DNA of 64,000 bases from Flavobacterium sp. PMTSA4. GTDB taxonomy: Bacteria > Bacteroidota > Bacteroidia > Flavobacteriales > Flavobacteriaceae. Location: the NCBI RefSeq assembly GCF_032098525.1, contig NZ_CP134890.1:806001-870000 (forward strand), in the 5' to 3' direction. Each line of letters starts with the position of its first letter. Within the stretch, counting starts at the first letter, position 1. This document shows, piece by piece, positions 1-9,923 of the stretch. A program made the position numbers and the translations under genes. The notes beneath the pieces were generated by a model. It was not told the DNA's origin, made no database searches, and saw nothing but the letters and a program-made list of their open reading frames with translations.

Positions 1-2
1 CA

Positions 3-3000
3 ACACCAAACACATCACCTGTGACAGTCACGGTAACTCCTATTGGAGGAACACCTTTTACTTTAACGGTAACTAACGGAACACCTATTCAATATCCAAT
101 TAATACTACAACATCTGGAAATACTGGTAGAAATTCTCAATTATTTACTCCAAATAATACTATAGGAGTATTAACTAATAAAGGTTACTTTATTGAAGCA
201 ACAGATTTAATTTATGCAAATATTAGAGTAACATCAAATAATGGTTCTCAAGCAGGTGGACTCGTAGCAAAAGGAACAAGCGCTATGGGAAAAACATTTA
301 GAATTGCTGGAATGCTTAATCAATGGAATCCTTTAAACAACAATCATGATTCGCTTTTGAATTTTGCTTCCGTAATGGCTACCGAAAATGATACTCATGT
401 AACAATTAGTTTAAGTAACCCATCAGCAATTGGAACGCCAATGACAAATGGTGTAGTTTATACAGGTCCAATTACTGTAACACTACAAAAACACGAAAGC
501 TATATTTTTTCATTTGAAAACACTACAACACTTTTTAGAAGTAGTTACATACATGGTGGATTAATTCAATCGGATAAAAATGTTGTTGTAAATTCAGGTT
601 CTTTTGGTGGAAATAGTTATGTGCCTGGAGTTACAGGAGATAACGGATCAATTTCAAATAATAATCTTACTGATGGTTCTAGTACTGGAGATTTCAGAGG
701 AAAAGATTATGGATTTGATCAAATTGTACCTTTAGAAAAAAATGGTCAAGAATATATTTTTGTTCGAGGACTTGGAAGTAATGCTTTAGAGCGTGTAATG
801 GTAGTTGCGCATACTAATGGAACACAAATATTTAAAAACGGAAGTGCCACTGCAACCACTACATTAAACGCGGGAGAATATTATGTTTATAATGGTAGTG
901 ACTTCATTAATGGAAATTTATATGTTACTTCATCCGAAAAAGTTTTTTGTTATCAGGCAGTTGGAGGAAATACTGATTTAGGAAATCAAAATATGTTTTT
1001 TGTACCTCCTATCAATTGCTCAACACCGACTGTAGTAGATAACATTCCATTGATTCAAAAAATTGGTTCACAAACTTTTCCAGCTTCTGTAAATATAGTA
1101 ACGGTAGCTGGTTCCATAGTAAAAATCAACAACGTTACTGTTACAACTACCCCAGTTGCTGTAACAGGTCCAGCCTCTACTGCAACACAATTTGTAAGAT
1201 ATACGGTAACCAATAGAACTGGTAACATCAAAGTTACTTCAACCAATCAGGTTTATGTTTCTTATTTTGGTAATGATGGTAATGCTACTTATGGAGGCTA
1301 CTATTCTGGCTTTGATACTAAACCTGAAATTAGTTATACTCATAATTCATCATCTACTGCTGATTGTATACCTAATATTACTTTAAATTTAAATCCAATT
1401 GCTTTAACAGATACCTATGCTTGGTACTATAATGGAAGTACAACGCCAATTCCAGGTGAAACTACAAACACATTAACACCAACTCAACCTGGATATTATC
1501 AAGCAACAAGACAAAATGCTGCTGGTTGTGCAGCAATATCTTCAGATTTAATTCCTGTTAGCGATTGTCCTACTGATATTGATAATGATGGTGTAATTGA
1601 TAATTTAGATATAGATGACGACAATGATGGGATTACTAATTGTACTGAATCTTACGGCAATCAACAAGTTAACACTTCAAATTCTAGTACTGGTGCAGTA
1701 ACAGTTGGAAACTATTCAAATTCATTTACTGGAATTATTACAACCTCTACTAACGCTAGTGCCACTCCTTTTACAGGTAATGCAAATGGTAGTTTTGTCA
1801 CCAGTATTCCTGCCGGAAACACCAATTGGGTAACCTACAAAATGAATTTTACCAATCCTATATCTCTTGCTTTAGAATATGTTGCTACAGCTAATGCAGC
1901 TGATTTAATGAATTCAAAATCTGAATATGTAGTAACATGCGATGTTAATAAAAATATCACTGTCTTAAACCCTAACAATCAACTCTTAATTGACACCAAC
2001 TATGATGGCATTTTTGAAAGTGGTGTAACCAAATTTTCTTCGTTCGATATTAGATTCAGACTTAATAGTGCTGTTTCATTACCTGCAGGAACTGGAACTT
2101 TTAAATTCTTAACTTATTTAACCAATTCGTTTAGCATTACACATAAAAATTTATCCAGCATAGACGCTAATAATTCAACCTTTCAATTGGTTGCTACTTG
2201 TGTACCAAGAGACTCAGATTTAGATGGAATTCCTGATTATTTAGACTTGGATAGTGATAATGATGGTATTCCTGATAATATTGAAGCACAAGGTTCAACT
2301 TTTATCGCGTGGACTAATGTAGATGCTAATAATGATGGTTTATCTGATGCTTATGGAACTGGCATCAACCCGGTAAATACTGATGGTGATTCAAACGCTT
2401 CAGGCCCAATTTACGATTACTTAGATTTAGATAGTGATAATGATGGAATATTTGATTTAGTTGAATCAGGAAGTGGAGCTGTTGATGCAAATAATGATGG
2501 AATTGTTGATGGCGCTGCTGCAAGTTTTGGTTCAAATGGTCTTTCCAATTCATTAGAAACTGCAGCTGATTCAGGTATCATAAATTATACTGTAGCAGAT
2601 GCTGATGGAGATGGAATTAAAAATTACATTGAGTTAGATAGTGATAATGATGGATGTTATGACGTAATTGAAGCTGGTTTTTCAGACTCAAACGGAGATG
2701 GTTTATTAGGAAATTCTCCTTTAACCGTTACTGCTAACGGAGTTGTAACAAGTGGAACAAATGGATATACTACTCCAAACAATAGCTATGTTGTAGCTGC
2801 TACAATATCTATCACAGCTCAACCTTCTTTTACTACAAATTGTGCTACTAATACTGCTACTATAAGTATTACCGACAATGGTGGAAATTCATATCAATGG
2901 CAATTTTCTTCAGATGGCATTAACTGGACAAACGTTACCAATAATTCAACGTATTCTGGTGCAACCACTAATACATTAGTTATATCAGGAGCAACTCCAG

Positions 3001-6000
3001 CAATGTCAGGAGATATGTATCAAGTAATTTTAAGTAATCCAAATAATGTATGTGGATTAACTTCATCTTCTGTTACATTATCTTTTCCAACAGCACCTAC
3101 CGCTTCATTCAGTTGGGCTGGCTCACCATTCTGTCCTGAGTTGAGTACTCCACAACCAGTCACTTTAACTGGAACTGGAGCATATACAGGCGGAACTTTT
3201 AGCTCAACTGCAGGATTAACAATTGATCCTACTACTGGAGCAATTACTCCAAACACAAGTACATCTGGTGTTTACACTGTTACTTATATGGTACCAGCTA
3301 GTGGTGGTTGTGCTGCTTTTCCAGTTACTGGAACGGTTGAAATTAAAGTTACTCCAACTGTTTCTATTACTTATGCAGGAACACCTTTTTGTGATACTCT
3401 AACTACCGGTCAGGCAGTTACATTAACTGGAACTGGTAATTACACAGGTGGAACATTTAGCTCAACTGCAGGATTAACAATTGATCCTACTACAGGAGCA
3501 ATTACTCCAAGTACGAGCACTCCAAATACTTATACTGTTACTTATACCATTGCTGCAAGTGGTGGATGTACTGCAGTAGTTGCTTCAACGTCAATAACTA
3601 TCAATCCAATTGCTACGGCTGCAATATCCTATGCTAGTACACCATTTTGTTCTTCTCTAGCAACTGCTCAAGCTGTAACGTTAACTGGTACAGGTGGATA
3701 TACAAATGGTGTTTATTCCTCTACTACTGGTCTAACTATAAACAGTTCAACTGGAGCAATAACACCTAATACTAGTACTCCAGGTACATATACTGTATCT
3801 TACACAATTGCTGCCACTGGAGGTTGTGCTGCTGTTGTAGCAACAACTTCAATAACAATTACTCAACTACCAACAGCAACTATAAATTATGCTGGAGCAC
3901 CATTTTGTTCTTCTTTAACGTCTGCTCAAGCAGTAACTTTAAATGGTACTGGAGCATATACTACAGGGGTTTATTCATCTACTGCTGGACTTACTATTAA
4001 TAGTTCAACTGGAGAAATCACACCTAATACAAGTACACCAGGAACTTATACTGTATCCTATACAATTAGTGCCGCTGGTGGTTGTGCACCAGTTGTAGCG
4101 ACAACATCGGTAACCATTAATTTATTACCTACTGCTTCAATATCTTATACTGGAACGCCTTATTGTTCTTCACTATCATCAGCGCAAGGAGTTACTCTAT
4201 CAGGTACTGGTCCTTATACTAATGGCACCTATTCATCTACTGCAGGTCTTAGTATAAACAGTACAACTGGAGCTATTACTCCTAATACAAGTACACCTGG
4301 CACGTATACCGTTTTATATACTATTGCTGCTTCTGGAGGTTGTGCTCCTGTGGTAGCAACTACATCAATAACTATAACCGAATTGCCAACAGCAATTATC
4401 AGTTATGCTGGAACACCATTCTGTTCAACAAACTCAACAGCTCAAACTGTAACTTTAACAGGTACAGCTGCTTATACTGGTGGTACCTTTAGTTCAACAG
4501 CTGGTTTAACTATTAATTCTACTACAGGAGATATTATTCCAAGTACTAGTACTCCTGGAAGCTATGTAGTAACTTATACAATAGTAGCTGCTGGTGGATG
4601 TTCACCGGTAACAGCAACTACTACTATTGTAATTAATAATCCTCCTGTTGCAACAGCTACTCCAAGCACTGCAACTATTTGTTCATTAGACACAACCAAT
4701 ATAGCTTTATCAAGTCCTGCTATTGGAATTACTTTCTCATGGACTTCTGTTCAAAATAATGTTACTGGTGCTTCATCAGGAACAGGAACAACTATTGCTG
4801 ATATTTTAACCGCGACGGGTACTACTCCGGGAACTGTTACTTATACAATTACACCTGTACAAAGTGGTTGTCCTGGCTTGCCAACAACAGCTACAATAAC
4901 GGTTAATACATTGCCAACAGCAACTATAACAGGAGCAACAACAGTTTGCTACAATGGTTCAACTACTATTACTTTCAATGGTACTCCTAATGCAACGGTT
5001 ACCTATAACGTTAATGGTGCTAGTACTAATCAAACTGTGATTCTTGATGGTACTGGCTTAGGTTCTGTGCTTACAGGTAACTTAACTGCTACCACAACCT
5101 ATCAATTGGTGAGTATTGTTTCCTCTGGAACTCCAGCTTGTAGTCGAGGATTAGTCGGTTCTGTAGTAGTTACAGTAATTCCTGTTCCATTAGTTAATTC
5201 AGTTGTATCTTCAAATACAATTTGTTCTGGACAACCAACAGGTATTTCGCTTTCTAGTAATGTTGGAACAGCTACTTTCAGTTGGACTGCTTCTCAAACT
5301 GGTGTTGCTGGAGCAAGTGCTGGAACTGGTTCAATCATCTCACAAAATTTAACTGCAACAGGTGTTGTACCAGGCTCTGTTATCTATTCTGTAACGGCGA
5401 ATGTTGGAGTATGTCAAGGACCAGTGAGTCAAATTACTATTAATGTTAATCCAACGCCAACAGTTGTTGCTTCAACAACGATGCAATCAATTTGTTCAGG
5501 TGATTCTAGTTCGATAACACTAAACAGTAACATAACAGGTACAACTTATAGCTGGAACGTTGTTCAAACTAATGTTACCAGTGCAACAAACGGAACAGGT
5601 AATTCTATTGCTCAAATACTAAATACAACAAGCAACAATGTTGGGGAAGCAGTTTATTCTGTTACACCTTTAGTTGGTGGTTGTCCTGGTGCTCCATTAA
5701 ATGTAACGGTAAGAGTAAATCCAATTCCAGTTGCTACAACAAATGCTTCAGCTTCTACAATCTGTTCAGGACAAACAATCAGTATTCCTTTGACTAGTAC
5801 TGTTGCTGGAACTACGTATTCTTGGACAGTTATTCAAACGGATACTTTTGGTGCCTCATCGGGAACTGGGTCAAATATTGCTCAAACATTAACTACTGTT
5901 GGCAATACTCAAGGTTCTGTTCTTTATACCATTACCCCTATTTTTAATGGATGTTCAGGTACTCCAGTAACCGTAACAGTAACAGTTAATCCAACTCCAG

Positions 6001-7004
6001 AAGTATTTGGTTCATCAGCAACTACTATTTGTAGTGGAGATTCTCCAAATATTTCTCTTACACCAAGTATAGCAGCTACTACATTTGCATGGACCGTAAA
6101 TCCGACAAATGTAACTGGAGCTCAAGCTGGTACTGGAAATGTAATCAATGATATATTATCTTCTACTCCAAATGTTGGAACTGTAATTTATAGTGTAACA
6201 CCAACTCTTAATGGATGTTCTGGTACGCCTTTAAACATCACTGTAACCGTTAATCCATTACCGTTACCTCAACTTAATGATGGTGTTATTTGTGTAAATG
6301 AGACAACCAATGTTTCTTATCTAAATTATGTGCTTGACACTCATTTGAGTAATGCTGCTTATGATTTTGTATGGTATTTTAATGGTGGTATTATCAATGG
6401 TGCTGTGAATAATACTTACGAGGCTGATGAAGCTGGAACCTATTCTGTGGTGGCGACCAATTCAACTACTGGATGTGTATCAACAATGGAACAAGCGGTA
6501 GTATCGGCGTCTTTCCCAGGTCTTTCAATTGATACGGCTCAAACTTTAGCATTTAGTTCTAATGCAAGTCTTGTAGTTACTGTGACTGGTGGAAATGCAA
6601 CTTTTTTATATTCGGTAGACGATGGACCAATGCAAACTTCAAATATCTTTACCAATTTATCTGCAGGATTACATATGGTTACAGTAACAGATAGTAATGG
6701 TTGTACTTATTTGACAAAACAAGTAAACATTATAGGTTATCCTCATTATTTTACACCTAATGGTGATGGATTTAATGATACTTGGAACATTATTGGATTA
6801 GATGCTACTGCAAAAATTCTCATCTTTGACAGATATGGAAAATTAATTAAACAAATCAGTGCAATTGGCGAAGGTTGGGATGGAACATATAATGGACATC
6901 TACTTCCTGCCAGTGATTATTGGTTCTCTGTTGAATATACCGAAGATTTACCTGTTATAGGAACTAGAAAGTTATTCAGAGCACACTTTTCTCTTAAAAG
7001 ATAG
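3..7004 (+). CDS. Giant T9SS-secreted, repeat-rich adhesin-like protein (5' end outside window)
   Basis: The frame is already open at position 3 (T-P-N-T-S-P before the GTG at 21), so the real start and signal peptide lie left of the window; the GTG at 21 is an internal Val codon. Visible order from residue 1 at the GTG: an IgGFc-binding-protein-like N-terminal region (about 30-440); thrombospondin type-3 DxDxDG calcium repeats (about 515-545, 732-815, 860-893); an Ig-like module (about 930-1015); six near-identical ~86-residue modules (about 1027-1540); six or more PKD-like 'ICSG...TFSWT' modules (to about 2080); and a C-terminal ~85-residue type B T9SS sorting domain with FTPNGDGFNDTW and a 'IFDRYGKLI' strand. 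By family knowledge such proteins cross the outer membrane by type IX secretion and act at the cell surface. The ligand is unknown. A bidirectional hairpin follows the stop. Confidence 0.9.
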   Translation, partial: TPNTSPVTVTVTPIGGTPFTLTVTNGTPIQYPINTTTSGNTGRNSQLFTPNNTIGVLTNKGYFIEATDLIYANIRVTSNNGSQAGGLVAKGTSAMGKTFRIAGMLNQWNPLNNNHDSLLNFASVMATENDTHVTISLSNPSAIGTPMTNGVVYTGPITVTLQKHESYIFSFENTTTLFRSSYIHGGLIQSDKNVVVNSGSFGGNSYVPGVTGDNGSISNNNLTDGSSTGDFRGKDYGFDQIVPLEKNGQEYIFVRGLGSNALERVMVVAHTNGTQIFKNGSATATTTLNAGEYYVYNGSDFINGNLYVTSSEKVFCYQAVGGNTDLGNQNMFFVPPINCSTPTVVDNIPLIQKIGSQTFPASVNIVTVAGSIVKINNVTVTTTPVAVTGPASTATQFVRYTVTNRTGNIKVTSTNQVYVSYFGNDGNATYGGYYSGFDTKPEISYTHNSSSTADCIPNITLNLNPIALTDTYAWYYNGSTTPIPGETTNTLTPTQPGYYQATRQNAAGCAAISSDLIPVSDCPTDIDNDGVIDNLDIDDDNDGITNCTESYGNQQVNTSNSSTGAVTVGNYSNSFTGIITTSTNASATPFTGNANGSFVTSIPAGNTNWVTYKMNFTNPISLALEYVATANAADLMNSKSEYVVTCDVNKNITVLNPNNQLLIDTNYDGIFESGVTKFSSFDIRFRLNSAVSLPAGTGTFKFLTYLTNSFSITHKNLSSIDANNSTFQLVATCVPRDSDLDGIPDYLDLDSDNDGIPDNIEAQGSTFIAWTNVDANNDGLSDAYGTGINPVNTDGDSNASGPIYDYLDLDSDNDGIFDLVESGSGAVDANNDGIVDGAAASFGSNGLSNSLETAADSGIINYTVADADGDGIKNYIELDSDNDGCYDVIEAGFSDSNGDGLLGNSPLTVTANGVVTSGTNGYTTPNNSYVVAATISITAQPSFTTNCATNTATISITDNGGNSYQWQFSSDGINWTNVTNNSTYSGATTNTLVISGATPAMSGDMYQVILSNPNNVCGLTSSSVTLSFPTAPTASFSWAGSPFCPELSTPQPVTLTGTGAYTGGTFSSTAGLTIDPTTGAITPNTSTSGVYTVTYMVPASGGCAAFPVTGTVEIKVTPTVSITYAGTPFCDTLTTGQAVTLTGTGNYTGGTFSSTAGLTIDPTTGAITPSTSTPNTYTVTYTIAASGGCTAVVASTSITINPIATAAISYASTPFCSSLATAQAVTLTGTGGYTNGVYSSTTGLTINSSTGAITPNTSTPGTYTVSYTIAATGGCAAVVATTSITITQLPTATINYAGAPFCSSLTSAQAVTLNGTGAYTTGVYSSTAGLTINSSTGEITPNTSTPGTYTVSYTISAAGGCAPVVATTSVTINLLPTASISYTGTPYCSSLSSAQGVTLSGTGPYTNGTYSSTAGLSINSTTGAITPNTSTPGTYTVLYTIAASGGCAPVVATTSITITELPTAIISYAGTPFCSTNSTAQTVTLTGTAAYTGGTFSSTAGLTINSTTGDIIPSTSTPGSYVVTYTIVAAGGCSPVTATTTIVINNPPVATATPSTATICSLDTTNIALSSPAIGITFSWTSVQNNVTGASSGTGTTIADILTATGTTPGTVTYTITPVQSGCPGLPTTATITVNTLPTATITGATTVCYNGSTTITFNGTPNATVTYNVNGASTNQTVILDGTGLGSVLTGNLTATTTYQLVSIVSSGTPACSRGLVGSVVVTVIPVPLVNSVVSSNTICSGQPTGISLSSNVGTATFSWTASQTGVAGASAGTGSIISQNLTATGVVPGSVIYSVTANVGVCQGPVSQITINVNPTPTVVASTTMQSICSGDSSSITLNSNITGTTYSWNVVQTNVTSATNGTGNSIAQILNTTSNNVGEAVYSVTPLVGGCPGAPLNVTVRVNPIPVATTNASASTICSGQTISIPLTSTVAGTTYSWTVIQTDTFGASSGTGSNIAQTLTTVGNTQGSVLYTITPIFNGCSGTPVTVTVTVNPTPEVFGSSATTICSGDSPNISLTPSIAATTFAWTVNPTNVTGAQAGTGNVINDILSSTPNVGTVIYSVTPTLNGCSGTPLNITVTVNPLPLPQLNDGVICVNETTNVSYLNYVLDTHLSNAAYDFVWYFNGGIINGAVNNTYEADEAGTYSVVATNSTTGCVSTMEQAVVSASFPGLSIDTAQTLAFSSNASLVVTVTGGNATFLYSVDDGPMQTSNIFTNLSAGLHMVTVTDSNGCTYLTKQVNIIGYPHYFTPNGDGFNDTWNIIGLDATAKILIFDRYGKLIKQISAIGEGWDGTYNGHLLPASDYWFSVEYTEDLPVIGTRKLFRAHFSLKR
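3100..4640 (+). repeat. Six tandem ~258-bp intragenic repeats (86-aa modules)
   Basis: Six consecutive copies, each beginning near a T-A-x-I-S-Y-A-G-T-P-F-C motif and containing 'GGTFSSTAGLTI' and 'TPGTYTVTYTIAASGGC', start near 3100, 3358, 3615, 3873, 4131 and 4389. Each has one Cys in the PFC motif and one in the GGC motif, which could form a disulfide. The near-constant 258-nt period keeps the reading frame. Confidence 0.85.
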
Positions 7005-7020
7005 TTTATAACATAAAAAT

Positions 7021-7060
7021 AAAAAGAGGTATTATTGAGTTCAATAATACCTCTTTTTCT
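7021..7060. terminator. Bidirectional intrinsic terminator
   Basis: A 17-bp perfect stem (AAAAAGAGGTATTATTG with its complement) around a 4-nt loop, with A-run and T-run flanks. It lies between the convergent adhesin gene and the 60-residue membrane protein gene, so it can stop transcription from both sides. Confidence 0.85.
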
Positions 7061-7078
7061 ATACTTTAAAATTAGATT

Positions 7079-7261
7079 TTAAACTCTTCCTTTTAATGAG
7101 CTAAAAACCCAAGCATTTGCCAAAAAGCCAACTCCAACAGCTCCAAATCCCCAACCTGCAACATCGGCATAACGGTAGATTCCTAAACCAATTAAAATCA
7201 AACCCATAATTATCATTATAAAAGTAGCCCAACCAAGGACTGTATTTTTGTTCATTGCCAT
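7079..7261 (-). CDS. Small two-helix membrane protein (60 aa)
   Basis: The 60-residue product has two hydrophobic segments (about residues 8-28 and 36-54) separated by a short polar turn, with a Gly-rich second helix (GWGFGAVGVGF) and a basic C-terminus (LKGRV). It resembles the small conserved flavobacterial membrane proteins annotated as the CAL67264 family; I recall this by sequence feel and cannot verify it here. No catalytic motif is present. It lies upstream of holA on the same strand side, but the 66-nt gap and the flanking terminator suggest an independent unit. Function unknown. Confidence 0.7.
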   Translation of the reverse strand: MAMNKNTVLGWATFIMIIMGLILIGLGIYRYADVAGWGFGAVGVGFLANAWVFSSLKGRV

Positions 7262-7327
7262 ATTTTGTGGTATTTATTTTAGCGGATACAAATATAGTAA
7301 ATAATAAAAGATGAGAATTCTAGAAAA

Positions 7328-8335
7328 CTATTTACCAAATACACTTATTAAAAAATCTTTATACAATTCGATATCTTCCATATTCGATGCTCCAACTCCT
7401 TTACTCATTCCGTCAATTTTTTGCAATTTATTAATTACAGAACTCACTTTTTTCATTGGATAATTGGCTGCTGCAATTTTATATTCTTCCACAAAAAAAG
7501 GATTAATCCCTAATGCGCTTGCAACACTACCTTGTGACCTGTCTTTAAGACCATGAAATTTTAACAGATTAACAAAATAGCCGTATAATTGAGCAATCAC
7601 CAAAGGCTTTGGATTATCTTTCGGGTTTTGGTGAAAATAAGTAACAATTTGATAGGCTTTAAAATGATTTTTTTCGCCAATTGCTTTTCTTAATTCAAAC
7701 ACGTTAAAATCTTTACTGATTCCAATATTTTGTTCAATATGATCAGGCGTAATTGTGCTTCCTTTAGGTAGAATTATTTCAAGTTTTTTTAACTCATTGG
7801 CAATTCGGCTTAAATCATTTCCTAAAAATTCTTGAAGCATAATAGCAGCTTTTGGTTCAATAGAATAACCTCTACCTTGAAGAACTCTTTTTATCCAATC
7901 GCCCACTTTATAATCTTTTAGTTTTTCGCTTTCAAAAAGTAAATGATTTTTGGCCACTGTTTTTAACCATTTCTTTCTTTTATCAACTTTACCATATTTG
8001 TAAGCAAAAACCAAAACCGTAGTTGGCTGTGGATTCTCGACATAAGGTTCAATTTTATCAATAGTTCTTGATAAATCTTGTGCTTCTTTTACAATTACAA
8101 CTTGTCGTTCTGCCATCATTGGATAACGCTTTGCATTGCTCACAATTTCATCAATGGTTGTATCTCTACCATATAAAACCATTTGATTAAACCCTTTTTC
8201 ATCTTCCGTTAAAAGATTATCTTCTAAATATTCGGTAAGTTTATCAATATAATACGGTTCTTCACCCATTAAAAAATAGATAGGTTTAATATTTCCTGCT
8301 TTTATATCGTTAATGATTTTTACAATTTCATCCAT
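7328..8335 (-). CDS. holA: DNA polymerase III subunit delta
   Basis: The 335-residue length is normal for HolA, the clamp-loader subunit that opens the beta sliding clamp. The N-terminus has the typical 'IKPIYFLMGEEPYYIDKLTEYL' pattern (degenerate P-loop of the AAA+ fold), followed by 'MMAERQVVIVKEAQDL' and, in the C-terminal collar domain, a 'GLKDRSQGSVASALGI' region typical of delta. Start is the ATG at 8335. It is divergent from the HsdR-N gene at 8399, with only 63 nt between the two starts. Expected to be essential and cytoplasmic. Confidence 0.9.
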   Translation of the reverse strand: MDEIVKIINDIKAGNIKPIYFLMGEEPYYIDKLTEYLEDNLLTEDEKGFNQMVLYGRDTTIDEIVSNAKRYPMMAERQVVIVKEAQDLSRTIDKIEPYVENPQPTTVLVFAYKYGKVDKRKKWLKTVAKNHLLFESEKLKDYKVGDWIKRVLQGRGYSIEPKAAIMLQEFLGNDLSRIANELKKLEIILPKGSTITPDHIEQNIGISKDFNVFELRKAIGEKNHFKAYQIVTYFHQNPKDNPKPLVIAQLYGYFVNLLKFHGLKDRSQGSVASALGINPFFVEEYKIAAANYPMKKVSSVINKLQKIDGMSKGVGASNMEDIELYKDFLISVFGK

Positions 8336-8364
8336 TACTTTCAGTGTTCAGTATTCAGTTGCAG

Positions 8365-8394
8365 TTGACAGTTTATTAAATTTATTTACATTTG
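8365..8394 (+). promoter_or_regulatory. Bacteroidota-type promoter (TTG-N19-TACATTTG) with almost no leader
   Basis: TTG at 8365-8367 and TACATTTG at 8387-8394 are separated by 19 nt, matching the -33/-7 consensus TTG-N17-23-TAnnTTTG. The ATG of the downstream gene is at 8399, only 4 nt after the -7 element, so the transcript would begin at or next to the start codon. Confidence 0.65.
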
Positions 8395-8398
8395 TTCT

Positions 8399-8848
8399 AT
8401 GCAAAAACTTAATTTTCCTGCTTATTCGTTTCGCTTCAAAAATAGTGAAAATAAAGTGTCTATTTTTGACCCAATCAGGAAAAAATTTATTCTTTTGACA
8501 CCAGAAGAATGGGTTCGTCAGCATACGATTCAATTTTTGATTCAAGAAAAAAAATATCCTGTTTCCCATATCAACGTTGAAAAACTAGTTAAAGTAAACG
8601 ATATCAATAAACGCTATGATATTGTTATTTTTAAACCCAATGGAGAAATCCTATTATTAATAGAATGTAAAGCACCTGAAGTTGCTGTTACCCAAACTAC
8701 ATTTGACCAAATTGCCCGATATAATCTTATTTTAAAGGCAGAATATTTAATGGTTACCAATGGTTTAAATCATTATTTTTGTCAAATGGATTTTGAGCAG
8801 GAACGCTATCATTTTCTTCAGGATTTACCCAATTATATCTCTAAATAA
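8399..8848 (+). CDS. Orphan type I restriction HsdR N-terminal domain protein
   Basis: The 149-residue protein has the HsdR-N (PD-(D/E)xK nuclease-like) fold signature: 'RYDIVIFKPNGEILLLIECKAP' with the core D...ExK residues (D in YDIV, E and K in IECK), preceded by 'TPEEWVRQH'. Full HsdR subunits exceed 900 residues and carry helicase domains. Here only the nuclease-like N-terminal module exists, with no hsdM or hsdS nearby. Stand-alone proteins of this type sit beside holA in many flavobacteria, so this is probably a stable family rather than a fragment. A role in DNA repair or nuclease activity is inference. The glycosyltransferase starts 1 nt after the stop. Confidence 0.8.
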   Translation: MQKLNFPAYSFRFKNSENKVSIFDPIRKKFILLTPEEWVRQHTIQFLIQEKKYPVSHINVEKLVKVNDINKRYDIVIFKPNGEILLLIECKAPEVAVTQTTFDQIARYNLILKAEYLMVTNGLNHYFCQMDFEQERYHFLQDLPNYISK

Positions 8849-8849
8849 A

Positions 8850-9842
8850 TTGAAAAAAATTGCAGTTGTCATATTAAATTGGAATGGTGCAAAACTCTTA
8901 GAACAGTTTTTGCCTTCTGTAATTAATTTTTCAGATGAAGCAACTATATACATAGCTGACAATGCTTCGACGGATAATTCGATTCAATTTATTAAGGACA
9001 ATTATCCAACGGTTTCAATTATTCAAAACAAAGATAATTTTGGTTTTGCAAAAGGATACAACATCGCTTTAGAACACATTGAAGAAGAAATTTATTGTCT
9101 TTTAAACTCTGATGTTGAAGTTACTCAAAACTGGCTTACTCCTATTCTATCTGCTTTTGAAAACGATTCAAAAATTGGAATTATTCAACCTAAGATTTTA
9201 GATTACAAGGACAAAACCAAGTTTGAATATGCTGGTGCAGCAGGTGGTTTTATAGATAAATATGGTTATCCTTTTTGCAGAGGCAGAATTTTTGAAAATA
9301 TAGAAGAAGATTCAGGTCAATATGATGATGAAAAAGAAATTTTTTGGGCTTCGGGTGCATGCTTTTTTATCAGAAAGGAAGTTTACAGAAAACTTAATGG
9401 TTTTGATGATGATTTCTTTGCCCATCAGGAAGAAATTGATTTATGTTGGCGTGCTTTTAACCTAGGTTATAAGGCTAAATATATACCGAATTCTACTGTT
9501 TATCATGTTGGTGGAGCAACGCTTAATGAAGGTAATCCAAAAAAAACATTTCTGAATTTTAGAAATTCTTTGTTTATGCTTTTAAAAAACCTTCCAGAAA
9601 ATAAATTAGTTCCTATAATTTTTACTCGATTAGTTTTAGATGGTATTGCAGGAATTCAATTTTTATTGAAAGGGAAATTCAAACATTTTGTTGCGATACT
9701 AAAAGCACACTTTTCATTTTATAGTTTTATAAACAAAATGCTCAAAAAGAGAAGTGCAAATCAATCTCCAAATTATTTTTACAATAATAGCATTGTGTAT
9801 TCCTATTTTGTTAAAAAACTTAACAGATTTGTTAATATTTAA
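8850..9842 (+). CDS. Glycosyltransferase family 2
   Basis: A GT-A fold GT2 enzyme that transfers a sugar from a nucleotide donor to a cell-envelope acceptor (substrate unknown). Visible: 'KKIAVVILNWNGAKLL' N-terminal strand, 'ADNASTDNS', the DxD-like 'LLNSDVEV', 'WASGACFFIRKEVY', and 'GFDDDFFAHQEEIDLCWRAF' (catalytic ED-type base region). I place the start at the TTG at 8850, directly before KKIAVV and 1 nt after the upstream stop. The open frame extends back to another TTG at 8793, but the extra residues overlap the HsdR-N gene and match nothing. No ATG exists at the N-terminus. Translational coupling is likely. Confidence 0.85.
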   Translation: MKKIAVVILNWNGAKLLEQFLPSVINFSDEATIYIADNASTDNSIQFIKDNYPTVSIIQNKDNFGFAKGYNIALEHIEEEIYCLLNSDVEVTQNWLTPILSAFENDSKIGIIQPKILDYKDKTKFEYAGAAGGFIDKYGYPFCRGRIFENIEEDSGQYDDEKEIFWASGACFFIRKEVYRKLNGFDDDFFAHQEEIDLCWRAFNLGYKAKYIPNSTVYHVGGATLNEGNPKKTFLNFRNSLFMLLKNLPENKLVPIIFTRLVLDGIAGIQFLLKGKFKHFVAILKAHFSFYSFINKMLKKRSANQSPNYFYNNSIVYSYFVKKLNRFVNI

Positions 9843-9923
9843 CAATAGTTTATAAAACTATCCCTTTTAATTAAACTAAATTTATACGTAATTTTGCATT
9901 AAAATCAAATACGAAATATTCTT

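Noticed and set aside
21..23. GTG as the start of the giant adhesin gene
   Set aside because: The frame is open to position 3 with a sensible peptide before it, and no signal peptide follows the GTG. The true start is outside the window.
8793..8849. TTG start at 8793 for the glycosyltransferase
   Set aside because: The 19 extra residues overlap the HsdR-N gene and do not resemble any GT2 N-terminus.
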